Part shown: piece by piece, positions 6,419-12,854 of the stretch
How positions within the stretch are numbered: the stretch's first letter is position 1
Layout: each line of letters opens with the position of its first letter
Assembly: GCA_002701555.1 (NCBI GenBank)
Contig: NZVS01000015.1
Span: 1 to 12,854, forward strand
Reading direction: 5' to 3'
Length of the DNA stretch: 12,854 nucleotides
Source of the DNA: Alphaproteobacteria bacterium
GTDB lineage: Bacteria; Pseudomonadota; Alphaproteobacteria; Micavibrionales; Micavibrionaceae
Notes under the pieces: generated by a model
What the model was told of the DNA's origin: nothing
Databases searched by the model: none
Seen by the model: only the letters and a program-made list of their open reading frames with translations
Program-made: the position numbers and the translations under genes

Positions 6419-6423
6419 ATAAC

Positions 6424-6450
6424 AAAAACCCGCTAATCAGCGGGTTTTTT
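6424..6450. terminator. bidirectional terminator between rpmE and popZ
   Basis: AAAAACCCGCT (6424-6434) pairs with AGCGGGTTTTT (6439-6449) around an AATC loop. The T run serves the plus strand (rpmE) and the A run gives a T run on the minus strand, serving popZ, whose stop is about 33 bases away. Confidence 0.9.
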
Positions 6451-6482
6451 ATTAAGCTCATTTTTAAAACAAAGTGGCGGTT

Positions 6483-7016
6483 TTAATCTCTGCTCTGCTT
6501 TGCAATTTTCTCTAATTCCTTTTGAACAAGTCTTTCCACTATCTGTGGCATGTTTTCGTGTATCCATTGTCTTAACATAGGACGCAAAAGGTCGCGTGTT
6601 ATGTCTTCAAGAGTTACCTTTCCAACCTGCCTAGAAATAGCTACATTTTCAGCCAGCTTGTGAAATGCATCGCTTGTTGCTGTTGTTGCCAGATTTGTGA
6701 ATAGCTCTGAATCATCATCGTTTACTTCTTCTTCAGCGGCGTCATCTTCTTCATAGTGTTCAACCATATCAACAGAGATTTCATCTTCTTGGTCAATATC
6801 GTCTTCTTGCACTTCATCAGTAAGGTCGAGAATGTCGTCATCCTCATCCTCGTCAGGACTGTCGTCCTCAACAGGGTCTTCTATAATGATTTCTTCCTCA
6901 TCTTCTGATTCGCCCTCTTCTTCAGTCTGATCGGGGGCCTCGTCATCATCAGAAATAATCTGGCGTATGGAAGCCAGTATTTCTTCAATTGAGGGATCTT
7001 GATCCTGTTCGCTCAT
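6483..7016 (-). CDS. popZ: polar organising protein PopZ (DUF2497)
   Basis: PopZ forms a condensate at the cell pole that anchors the chromosome-segregation (ParB-parS) complex and recruits signalling proteins in alphaproteobacteria. The 177 residues show the family pattern: a short N-terminal partner-binding helix (PSIEEILASIRQIISDD, 8-25), a long acidic linker (about 23-104), and the C-terminal oligomerisation helices (about 134-172) with TLEDITRDLLRPMLRQWIHE and MPQIVERLVQKELEKIA. In the linker, 49 of 82 residues are Asp or Glu, there is no Lys or Arg, and only three prolines occur, fewer than the proline-rich linker known from Caulobacter. AGGA stands only 2 bases before the ATG, which is close. 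It lies downstream of pcm in the same direction with a 121-bp gap and a candidate promoter of its own. Confidence 0.93.
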   Translation of the reverse strand: MSEQDQDPSIEEILASIRQIISDDDEAPDQTEEEGESEDEEEIIIEDPVEDDSPDEDEDDDILDLTDEVQEDDIDQEDEISVDMVEHYEEDDAAEEEVNDDDSELFTNLATTATSDAFHKLAENVAISRQVGKVTLEDITRDLLRPMLRQWIHENMPQIVERLVQKELEKIAKQSRD

Positions 7017-7059
7017 TTCCTAGATATCTGTGTTTAAATGGTATTTCTAAATCAGTGGA

Positions 7060-7089
7060 TAGTTTCGCCTATTGCAACCTTCATGTCAA
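7060..7089 (-). promoter_or_regulatory. possible promoter of popZ
   Basis: A perfect TTGACA is present on the minus strand (7089-7084) in the pcm-popZ gap. At 17-18 bases the -10 would be GAAACT or AAACTA, both weak. A strong -35 with a poor -10 may indicate activator dependence or simply chance. Confidence 0.35.
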
Positions 7090-7137
7090 AGCAGGATTTA
7101 TGACTTTTAATGTAATCCACATAGAAAAAGCTAAAAA

Positions 7138-7797
7138 TTACAAAACAAAACCAGGTTCTGGTGCAAATCCATCCATATATGGGATATTTGCATCAAAAAG
7201 CGACTTCATTGAGACAATACCATCGTCATTTTTTGAAAATAAAGTTGCTTTACCCATATTTTCCCTTCTCTCTTGAAGTACGCACGCAAGTCTACCTCCC
7301 GATGAAAGCTGTTCTATCAAAGCTTCCGGAATATGAGCGCAAGCACCGTTGATGAAAATAACATCAAAAGGCGCATGCAAAGGACATCCCTTGGTTAGTA
7401 AGCCCGAAAAAACAACAACATTAGAGGCATCAAGTTGCAAAAGATTTTTTTCTGCCTGTGCCTGCATTTCTTTATCGTCTTCTATCATTACAACTGTTGT
7501 GGCTATCTTGGAAAACAATGCTGAGCTGTACCCAGTGGCTCCCCCTACATCAAGAACAACATCAGAAGGCTTTACTTCTAATGCTTGTATTAACCGTGCT
7601 TGCACAGCAGGTTCCATTAAAATACGGTTTGAGCCGATAGAGCAATCCTCATCACGATATGTAACAGCAGGACTCATATGAGGGGCAAAGATTTCACGCG
7701 GTACTTCACGAAAACTATTTAGTATGGACTGGCTTGTCACACCTGCCGTTTCTATCTGTCCGAGAACCATCATTTCTCTGTATTTATAAGAATCCAT
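7138..7797 (-). CDS. pcm: protein-L-isoaspartate O-methyltransferase family protein
   Basis: S-adenosylmethionine-dependent methyltransferase of the Pcm family, whose members repair isoaspartate residues in aged proteins. The 219 residues show the family's N-terminal helices (REMMVLGQIETAGV; NSFREVPREIFAP, 27-39), and SAM motif I VLDVGGATGYSSALFSKIA at 81-99, then the acidic end VVMIEDD that would bind the ribose. APFDVIFINGACAHIP and LIEQLSSGGRLACVL are the later Rossmann strands. The region that in canonical Pcm carries the active-site Thr/Ser (the QTIS motif) reads NRILMEPAVQARLI (57-70) instead, as in the alphaproteobacterial paralogue usually encoded near tolC, so isoaspartate repair activity is not assured. 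AAGG is 7 bases before the ATG. It is the first gene of a pcm-popZ pair. Confidence 0.88.
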   Translation of the reverse strand: MDSYKYREMMVLGQIETAGVTSQSILNSFREVPREIFAPHMSPAVTYRDEDCSIGSNRILMEPAVQARLIQALEVKPSDVVLDVGGATGYSSALFSKIATTVVMIEDDKEMQAQAEKNLLQLDASNVVVFSGLLTKGCPLHAPFDVIFINGACAHIPEALIEQLSSGGRLACVLQERRENMGKATLFSKNDDGIVSMKSLFDANIPYMDGFAPEPGFVL

Positions 7798-7871
7798 TTC
7801 TCTGCCTTTTAGATCTATATGATTTATACTAATACTCTTTTACTGTATCAGGGCTTTCTTGAGAAGAGATA

Positions 7872-7900
7872 TTGATTAAAAATTCAAACAGTGTTAAATC
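7872..7900 (+). promoter_or_regulatory. probable promoter of tRNA-Cys
   Basis: TTGATT (7872-7877), 17 bases, TAAATC (7895-7900); the predicted start near 7907 is about 11 bases before the mature tRNA end. Moderate match to the housekeeping consensus. Confidence 0.45.
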
Positions 7901-7917
7901 GAACACAGTGGTTTTTA

Positions 7918-7991
7918 GGCGCGGTGGCAGAATGGTCATGCAGAGGACTGCAAATCCTTGTACGCCGGTTCGATTCCGGCCCGTGCCTCCA
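7918..7991 (+). tRNA. tRNA-Cys (anticodon GCA)
   Basis: Complete cloverleaf. The acceptor stem GGCGCGG/CCGTGCC has one G-T wobble. The anticodon stem GAGGA/TCCTT carries loop CTGCAAA with GCA at 7950-7952. The T arm GCCGG-TTCGATT-CCGGC is perfect. Discriminator T at 7988, typical of tRNA-Cys, is followed by an encoded CCA (7989-7991). The kinase gene starts only 22 bases later with no terminator between. Confidence 0.97.
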
Positions 7992-8013
7992 TTTTATTGC
8001 ATATAGATTTTTA

Positions 8014-9393
8014 ATGATTGATCATACACTAATTTCACGTCAAATGACGTTTCGCTACATAACAGCGGTAGCGATCATGGCGGCGACAGTTATAATCAGT
8101 CATTTATTTGTTCAGCATCACCTCTCAATAAATGACAGTTTGGGTAAAGTTATTAATGTAAGCGGGAAGCAACGAATGCTATCCCAGCGTATAGCTTTGT
8201 ATACTAGCTTTCTTGAGGCTAATCCCAGCTCTGAAAACTCCACACTCTATACGGATCAACTTCGGCAAGCAGTGACTCTTATGAAAGATAGCCACCAATA
8301 TCTGACATCAGAAGATACTATGAACCTTATTCCCAACCCTGCCAAAGCTCCCATACATACACATTACTTTGAAGGGACTTACAATACAGATGGATTAGTT
8401 CGTGAGTATATAGACAGGGCTGAAAATATTTTGAACAAAAGGGTTGCCGGAGACAATATAGAAATAAGCCCTGCCGATTTAGAGTATATTATTTTAATGG
8501 CAGACAGCACATTATTAGAGGCGCTCGATAAAGCAGTAAGATTATACGAAGGCGCTCTATCGTCGTCTATACAGAGTTTCGAGAAAGTGCAGACACTTGC
8601 ACTAGCTATAACTCTGATTATTCTGATTCTGGTCAGTATGTTTATATTTAAACCTATGACTACACGTATGACACACCAATTAAGAAGTCTTACCAAGTCG
8701 AACGAGGAATTGGAAAAATTCGCTTATATAGCTTCGCATGACTTAAAATCACCTCTGAGAGGAATTAGTAACCTCACAAGCTGGCTCATTGATGATGACA
8801 ATATAAAATGTCTGAATGAGGACAATCGTGAACGGCTAGATATGATAAAGCGCCGCGTCGGGCGTATGGAGGTGATGCTTAATGATATACTTGAATACTC
8901 CCGAATTGGGAAATCGAAATTAGTTTTGGACAAAGTCGATACTAATGAAATTATTCTTCAAATAATTGATGATATGGGTGTTCAGGACAAATATAACATT
9001 AAAATAACTGGTAATTTACCTGTCTTAACCTCACCAAAAACACCAATTGAGCAGGTTTTTACCAATTTAATAAACAACTCAATAAAGCACCACCACAAAC
9101 CAACTGGAAAAATAGAGATAAAATCTAGATCACTGGATCCCAAATATTATGAGTTTTCTGTAAGTGATGATGGCCCGGGAATTGATAAAAAATATCACGA
9201 CCGTGTCTTTGAAATGTTCCAAACGCTAAAGTCTCGTGACCAAGTCGAGGGAACCGGCCTTGGCATGGCTATTATAAAGAAAATTATAGAGCAGGCCGGT
9301 GGGGAAATATGGATTTCTGAAAAAAGCGGTTCTAGTGGAACATGTGTAAAATTTACATGGCCTATGGTTTATAAAGACGATGTATCCTACTAA
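8014..9393 (+). CDS. membrane sensor histidine kinase with PilJ-type periplasmic domain
   Basis: A 459-residue two-component sensor. Transmembrane segment 1 is at about 12-33 and segment 2 at about 194-212. The periplasmic part between them begins with NVSGKQRMLSQRIALY (48-63), the hallmark of the PilJ / type IV pili methyl-accepting N-terminal domain, related to the nitrate-sensor helix bundle of NarX-type kinases. After a short coiled linker comes the HisKA dimerisation domain FAYIASHDLKSPLRGISNL with phospho-acceptor H242. Then follow the ATPase motifs: N box VFTNLINNSIKHH, G1 DDGPGID, F box FEMFQTL, G2 GTGLGMAI. No response regulator is adjacent, so its partner is encoded elsewhere. The frame stays open backwards through the tRNA, but ATG 8014 (or 8044) is the first sensible start; neither has a clear ribosome site. 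The ligand is unknown; nitrate/nitrite is one possibility by analogy. Confidence 0.93.
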   Translation: MIDHTLISRQMTFRYITAVAIMAATVIISHLFVQHHLSINDSLGKVINVSGKQRMLSQRIALYTSFLEANPSSENSTLYTDQLRQAVTLMKDSHQYLTSEDTMNLIPNPAKAPIHTHYFEGTYNTDGLVREYIDRAENILNKRVAGDNIEISPADLEYIILMADSTLLEALDKAVRLYEGALSSSIQSFEKVQTLALAITLIILILVSMFIFKPMTTRMTHQLRSLTKSNEELEKFAYIASHDLKSPLRGISNLTSWLIDDDNIKCLNEDNRERLDMIKRRVGRMEVMLNDILEYSRIGKSKLVLDKVDTNEIILQIIDDMGVQDKYNIKITGNLPVLTSPKTPIEQVFTNLINNSIKHHHKPTGKIEIKSRSLDPKYYEFSVSDDGPGIDKKYHDRVFEMFQTLKSRDQVEGTGLGMAIIKKIIEQAGGEIWISEKSGSSGTCVKFTWPMVYKDDVSY

Positions 9394-9397
9394 AAGG

Positions 9398-10207
9398 TCA
9401 AGGTGTCGGAATACCGCTTCCCGAAGATTGTAAACCTAAGCCGTCCTCGTAAATACGGTTAGGAAAGAAGAACTGATCATGAAAAATATTTGTCAGAAAA
9501 TCATTATCATTTAAATAGTTATTACCTTTAGAAAGGCTACCAATATCTTTTAAGAGACCGAGTGTAAGGCCTGATGGATTTTTAAAAAAGAATGTGCTTA
9601 AAGCTGAGTTTTCAATATCAAAATAAGATTTTGTGCAAAAGTCGTCATATGATTTACGTCTTATGGGGTTTTGAAACCAGGCATTGAAAGCTGCTCTGAA
9701 GGGTGTGGGTGCATCAAAGTTTTTATCAGAGGATGAATGGGCCGCATTATTAAAAGCCTGCTGTATATCGCCATCACCCATTTTTTCCATTGCCAGTAAA
9801 TATTCCTCCTCCCCTGTTTTATTATATAGCTCCCAGGCAAGTCCGCTCGCAAAAGCACTGGCATCGGCCTCTAACAAACGTTCAAGTTTAAGGGCGTCTT
9901 CCAAGGAAAAGTTGTTCCTTTTATATCCCAAGAAGAAATACTGCTCCACATGCCGCAGTTCATGTGCCATGGCAATGACTAATGTATGAAAGTCACATTC
10001 TGCATTAAGGCTAATCTCTTTGCCAGCTAAAAGGCTATTACAAAACGCTGCTGGCGTTGCCATATGATTTTCAAAAGAAATGTTAACATCTTCCATAACC
10101 CCAATTTCTATAGAGGGTTTTCCTAATGTCGTGGATTGTATGGTGCGCGCGATTTTGTCAATTTCTTCCAAATACGCAGTATCTTTAATTGAATCGGACG
10201 TGCCCAT
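9398..10207 (-). CDS. putative zinc metallopeptidase (DUF6782-like)
   Basis: A 269-residue protein with no signal peptide or membrane segment. Residues 77-89 (VIAMAHELRHVEQ) contain an HEXXH zinc site, H82-E83-H86. Twenty-seven residues after H86 lies LLEADASAFASG, where E113 (or D115) could be the third zinc ligand, as in gluzincin-type peptidases. The upstream segment ATPAAFCNSLLAGKEISLNAE resembles the strand/edge region before the active helix. The C-terminal half (170-260) is aromatic-rich and unrecognised. The layout matches what I recall of the DUF6782 putative metallopeptidase family, but that name comes from memory. GGGGA is 8 bases before the ATG. Its stop lies 4 bases from the stop of the convergent kinase gene, and it diverges from tldE. 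The substrate is unknown. Confidence 0.8.
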   Translation of the reverse strand: MGTSDSIKDTAYLEEIDKIARTIQSTTLGKPSIEIGVMEDVNISFENHMATPAAFCNSLLAGKEISLNAECDFHTLVIAMAHELRHVEQYFFLGYKRNNFSLEDALKLERLLEADASAFASGLAWELYNKTGEEEYLLAMEKMGDGDIQQAFNNAAHSSSDKNFDAPTPFRAAFNAWFQNPIRRKSYDDFCTKSYFDIENSALSTFFFKNPSGLTLGLLKDIGSLSKGNNYLNDNDFLTNIFHDQFFFPNRIYEDGLGLQSSGSGIPTP

Positions 10208-10318
10208 GTGATTATCCCCGTAATATTTATAATTATTATTTTATTTCAATAAATATTTACCATCTAAACTTAAGTTTCAATCAAAAGTTTATTTATGTAT
10301 CAAAATACGGCTTAATTC

Positions 10319-10347
10319 TTGACATAAAAGGCCGTCTCTGCTCTACT
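10319..10347 (+). promoter_or_regulatory. probable promoter of tldE
   Basis: TTGACA (10319-10324), 17 bases, TCTACT (10342-10347), with the ATG 41 bases on. The rest of the 180-bp intergenic region (10208-10318) is very AT-rich and probably holds the divergent promoter of the metallopeptidase, but I see no clear hexamers there. Confidence 0.5.
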
Positions 10348-10387
10348 CAGCTGATATAAAAATCACTAAAATAAAACAGGTGAAGTA

Positions 10388-11755
10388 ATGACGTTGTCCC
10401 GCAATCAGTTTAGAAAAGAAATGAAACCACTTGCCGAAAAGCTTCTTAAGTATATTGAGGAAGAAGGCAAAAGTTATGGCGTTTCAGATGCTAAAATTTC
10501 TATACAGACATCTTCGGAAAAAGAAACTAATCTGCAGAATGAAGGGCTTACAGTTACTTCTGGTCTTAATCTGGGAATAAAAATAGAAATATTTGTGGGG
10601 CAAAGGGTTGTTAGCTTTCTTTCAAATTCTGCTGATTTCGAGGGTTTAAAACAAAAGATTGATCAAAACCTTAAAATTGTTGGCCTTGTGCCAGAAAATC
10701 CAAATAAAGGTCTTTTGGATCCCGATCTCATCTTTAAAGGTAGAATGCCCAGCCTGAACCTTTTCGATCCCACTGAACCTGATCCGAAAGCAGTTCAAGA
10801 GTATTTGAAGGAAATGGAAAGAGGCGCGCGTTCTGTTGAGGGGATAATGGCAACGCCGAGTGTACGTTTTATTGAAAGTAAAGACCATGAGCTAACACTG
10901 GCCACCAATGGCTTGGATATCATAAAGTCAGCAAGTTACTTCGCTGGTGTTATAGAGGCAGCCGGTGAAGACCTTAGTGGTAGACAAAGTGATTACCAGT
11001 ACGGTCAAACCAGGTTTTTTAAAGACCTTCCAGTTCCGTATGACTTAGGTGTTAATGCAGCTACTAAAGCCATGCTCAAACTTAGTGCGGAAACGCCACA
11101 GACAGGTAGCATGCCTATTGTTTTGTCGAAAGAAGTTTCATCTAATTTCTATTCCAAAATGCTAAGCGCTATAGATGGTGAGAAAGTTATCAGTGATACC
11201 ACATATTTGGCTTCCAAGCTTGGTCAAAAGGTCGCGAATGAAAATATCAACATAGTTGATAGGCCAAATCTTCGACGTGGTTTGGGTAGTTCCCCAGTTG
11301 ATTCCACGGGTCAAAGGTCGAAACAACTTTATTTCATTAAAAATGGTGTATTGCAGGAATTTGCAATGTCTGCCAATGAAGCAAAAAAACTTGGAAGGTC
11401 ACCCATTGGACGTAACAGCGGGCTTACAAATGTATCTGTTGAGCCTGGAAAAGAGACTGTTGATGAGCTTCTTTCTGATATTAATGAGGGCATTTATATT
11501 GAAGGATTTCATGGCGGTGTCACTAATGTGGCTCAAAACAGTTTCTCTGAATCTGCCAGTGGAAGATGGATAAAGGACGGAAAAATAACAGATAAGGCTG
11601 TTGATGGTTTTGTTTTGGGAGGGAAACTTAGCGAGATGTTTTTAAATGCCCGTCTTGCAAATGACACCCCTTCTCTTCCCGATGGGAAATCTACTTTTGT
11701 TGCCCCAACGACAAGGATTGATGGATTAAAACTTGGCGGTGCTGGCGGCAGCTAA
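10388..11755 (+). CDS. tldE: TldE/PmbA subunit of the TldD-TldE metalloprotease
   Basis: TldE (PmbA) pairs with TldD to form a cytoplasmic metalloprotease that degrades unfolded or flexible peptides; in E. coli it matures microcin B17 and affects CcdA stability. The 455 residues are the normal length. Visible blocks are the N-terminal strand/helix domain with ETNLQNEGLTVTSGLNLGIKIEIFVGQRVVSFLS (about 47-80), IESKDHELTLATNGLDI in the middle, and the C-terminal domain with NIVDRPNLRRGLGSSPVDSTG, FIKNGVLQEFAMS, IGRNSGLTNVSVEPG, GIYIEGFHGGVTN and GRWIKDGKITDKAVDGFVLGG. As expected for the TldE partner it lacks the HExxxH site. AGGTGAAG lies just before the ATG. TldD is encoded in the opposite direction just downstream. 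Confidence 0.95.
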   Translation: MTLSRNQFRKEMKPLAEKLLKYIEEEGKSYGVSDAKISIQTSSEKETNLQNEGLTVTSGLNLGIKIEIFVGQRVVSFLSNSADFEGLKQKIDQNLKIVGLVPENPNKGLLDPDLIFKGRMPSLNLFDPTEPDPKAVQEYLKEMERGARSVEGIMATPSVRFIESKDHELTLATNGLDIIKSASYFAGVIEAAGEDLSGRQSDYQYGQTRFFKDLPVPYDLGVNAATKAMLKLSAETPQTGSMPIVLSKEVSSNFYSKMLSAIDGEKVISDTTYLASKLGQKVANENINIVDRPNLRRGLGSSPVDSTGQRSKQLYFIKNGVLQEFAMSANEAKKLGRSPIGRNSGLTNVSVEPGKETVDELLSDINEGIYIEGFHGGVTNVAQNSFSESASGRWIKDGKITDKAVDGFVLGGKLSEMFLNARLANDTPSLPDGKSTFVAPTTRIDGLKLGGAGGS

Positions 11756-11783
11756 CCAATAGTGGTCAGATACAAGAAAATAT

Positions 11784-11808
11784 AAAGCCGCCAAATAAGG
11801 CGGCTTTT
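11784..11808. terminator. shared terminator between tldE and tldD
   Basis: AAAGCCGCC (11784-11792) pairs with GGCGGCTTT (11799-11807) around an AAATAA loop. It is the only strong hairpin in the 80-bp convergent gap. The flanking T and A runs are short, so termination may be moderate in each direction. Confidence 0.8.
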
Positions 11809-11835
11809 ATTGTTAGGCTGGACAAAAAATTTAGG

Positions 11836-12854
11836 TCAACCAACAGTCATCTTGTTAACTCTTATTGTCGGCTGCCCAATACCGACAGGCACTGATTGAC
11901 CTTGCTTACCACAAGCACCAGAGCTTCTGGCAAGCGACAGGTCATTACCGACCATTGCGATATTTTGTATACATGTAAGGCCGTCACCAATAATGGTTGC
12001 TCCCTTGATAGGCTTCACCTTTTTACCATTTTCAACCAGCCACCCAAAGGTAACCTTCATGCGAAACTTACCTGATGTGGTGTCCACATTTCCTCCACTC
12101 ATATGCTCTACAAATATACCTTTTTCAAGCGAACCTAGAATTTCTTCCGGCGTATGATTACCATTTTCGAAATATGTATTTGTCATGCGAGGCATGGGGG
12201 CGTGTTTGTATGATTCTCTACGCCCGTTTCCTGTAGGTTTCGCACCGCTCAGCATAGCGTTTTTGCGATCTTCCATATACATTTTCAATATACCATCCTC
12301 GACAAGTACGTTGCGCTGTGTAGGAATACCTTCATCATCAAATGGAAGGCCGCCTCTTTCGCCTGGCATATCACCCTGGTCTACTATGGTTACACCTTTT
12401 GCTGCCACCTGTTCGCCGATTTTGCCACTATAAACAGAAGTCCCGTCCCTGGTGTGGTCGGACTCAAGCCCATGGCCGACAGCTTCGTGTAAAATAACAG
12501 CAGGCCAGCCGTTCATAAGAACAAGATCATGTTCGCCCGCAGGTGCCGGCTCGGCAATAGAAAGAAGTTTTGCAATTTCCACAGTGTCTTTAATAAGAGG
12601 TGTAAAGTTATTTTCGTCAAGAACATCATCAGGGCAAACACGTCCTCCTATTGAAGCGTAATGGTCATAGGTATTACCATCCTCCCCTTTTACTGCAGCT
12701 TCGACACTAAGCTGGGACATTGGCCGTTCATCAGTCAAGATCGTACCGTCTGCCGTAATGATTAGAACATCCTTGCTTGATGAACTATAATTTACTTTTG
12801 CATTTGTAACAGAAGGATCTGACGCCAAAATAGCTGACTCAATTTCATCAATAA
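11836..12854 (-). CDS. tldD: TldD subunit of the TldD-TldE metalloprotease (N-terminus beyond the window)
   Basis: Catalytic partner of TldE. The frame is open to the right edge, giving about 338 residues of a protein that is normally about 475; the missing part is the N-terminal third. NGWPAVILHEAVGHGLESD (HExxxH at 12489-12472) is the zinc site, and SSGACGKQGQSVPVG near the C-terminus contains the cysteine that serves as third ligand in the family. YSGKIGEQVAAKGVTIVDQG, GGLPFDDEGIPTQRNVLVEDG, ESYKHAPMPRMTNTYFE and VTFGWLVENGKKVKPIKGATIIGDG are family blocks. A TTG at 12828 should not be taken as the start because coding-like sequence (IDEIESAILASDPSV) continues upstream. It converges on tldE, so both subunits must be expressed from separate promoters. 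Confidence 0.95.
   Translation of the reverse strand, partial: IDEIESAILASDPSVTNAKVNYSSSSKDVLIITADGTILTDERPMSQLSVEAAVKGEDGNTYDHYASIGGRVCPDDVLDENNFTPLIKDTVEIAKLLSIAEPAPAGEHDLVLMNGWPAVILHEAVGHGLESDHTRDGTSVYSGKIGEQVAAKGVTIVDQGDMPGERGGLPFDDEGIPTQRNVLVEDGILKMYMEDRKNAMLSGAKPTGNGRRESYKHAPMPRMTNTYFENGNHTPEEILGSLEKGIFVEHMSGGNVDTTSGKFRMKVTFGWLVENGKKVKPIKGATIIGDGLTCIQNIAMVGNDLSLARSSGACGKQGQSVPVGIGQPTIRVNKMTVG

Noticed and set aside
7970..7991. The 3' end of tRNA-Cys as an integration site of a mobile element
   Set aside because: No repeat of the tRNA end is seen elsewhere in the window, and there is no integrase or element gene downstream.
7891..8013. Extension of the kinase frame upstream through the tRNA
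   Set aside because: The region encodes a perfect tRNA-Cys; the protein reading of it is incidental.
12826..12828. TTG at 12828 as the tldD start
   Set aside because: Coding sequence typical of TldD continues to the window edge, and a start here would remove about a third of the protein.

Overview
The window looks like chromosomal DNA of an AT-rich alphaproteobacterium. The lineage call rests on gene content: a PopZ polar organiser with its two conserved end helices, a 6S-RNA-like element just downstream of zapA, the zapA / small DUF4164-like gene / transketolase neighbourhood, and an alphaproteobacterial-type L31. A full set of sugar-phosphate enzymes and a free-living-style gene density argue against a strongly reduced Rickettsia-like genome. 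The family within the class cannot be decided from this window.

Left part (1-5250): on the minus strand, a DUF4164-like coiled-coil gene overlaps zapA, and the 6S RNA follows, running off the left edge. Diverging from them on the plus strand is a compact operon, tkt-gap-fba (transketolase, GAPDH, class II fructose-bisphosphate aldolase), closed by a 13-bp-stem terminator. The two internal gaps are 36 bp each. The pgk gene often found between gap and fba in relatives is absent here.

Middle (5251-6480): an unrecognised 92-residue protein, then a terminator-like hairpin, then a small protein with an N-terminal membrane segment followed by what reads as a complete bacterial EndoU ribonuclease domain. 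That fold is best known as the toxin tip of contact-dependent inhibition and polymorphic toxins. Here it stands alone, predicted to face the periplasm, in a housekeeping neighbourhood. Then comes rpmE (L31) with its own promoter and a bidirectional terminator. The EndoU gene and its neighbour are the most interesting part of the window.

Right part (6481-12854): on the minus strand, pcm-like methyltransferase and popZ (no tolC between them). On the plus strand, tRNA-Cys(GCA) followed after 22 bp by an orphan PilJ-type sensor histidine kinase. On the minus strand, a DUF6782-like HEXXH metallopeptidase. On the plus strand, tldE/pmbA, and converging on it tldD (cut by the right edge), sharing one terminator. 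TldE and TldD form one peptidase, so with the DUF6782-like gene this end is rich in proteolysis functions.

No CRISPR array, insertion sequence, integrase or prophage gene was seen. No stretch over 300 bases lacks a gene; the longest intergenic regions are about 120-180 bp.
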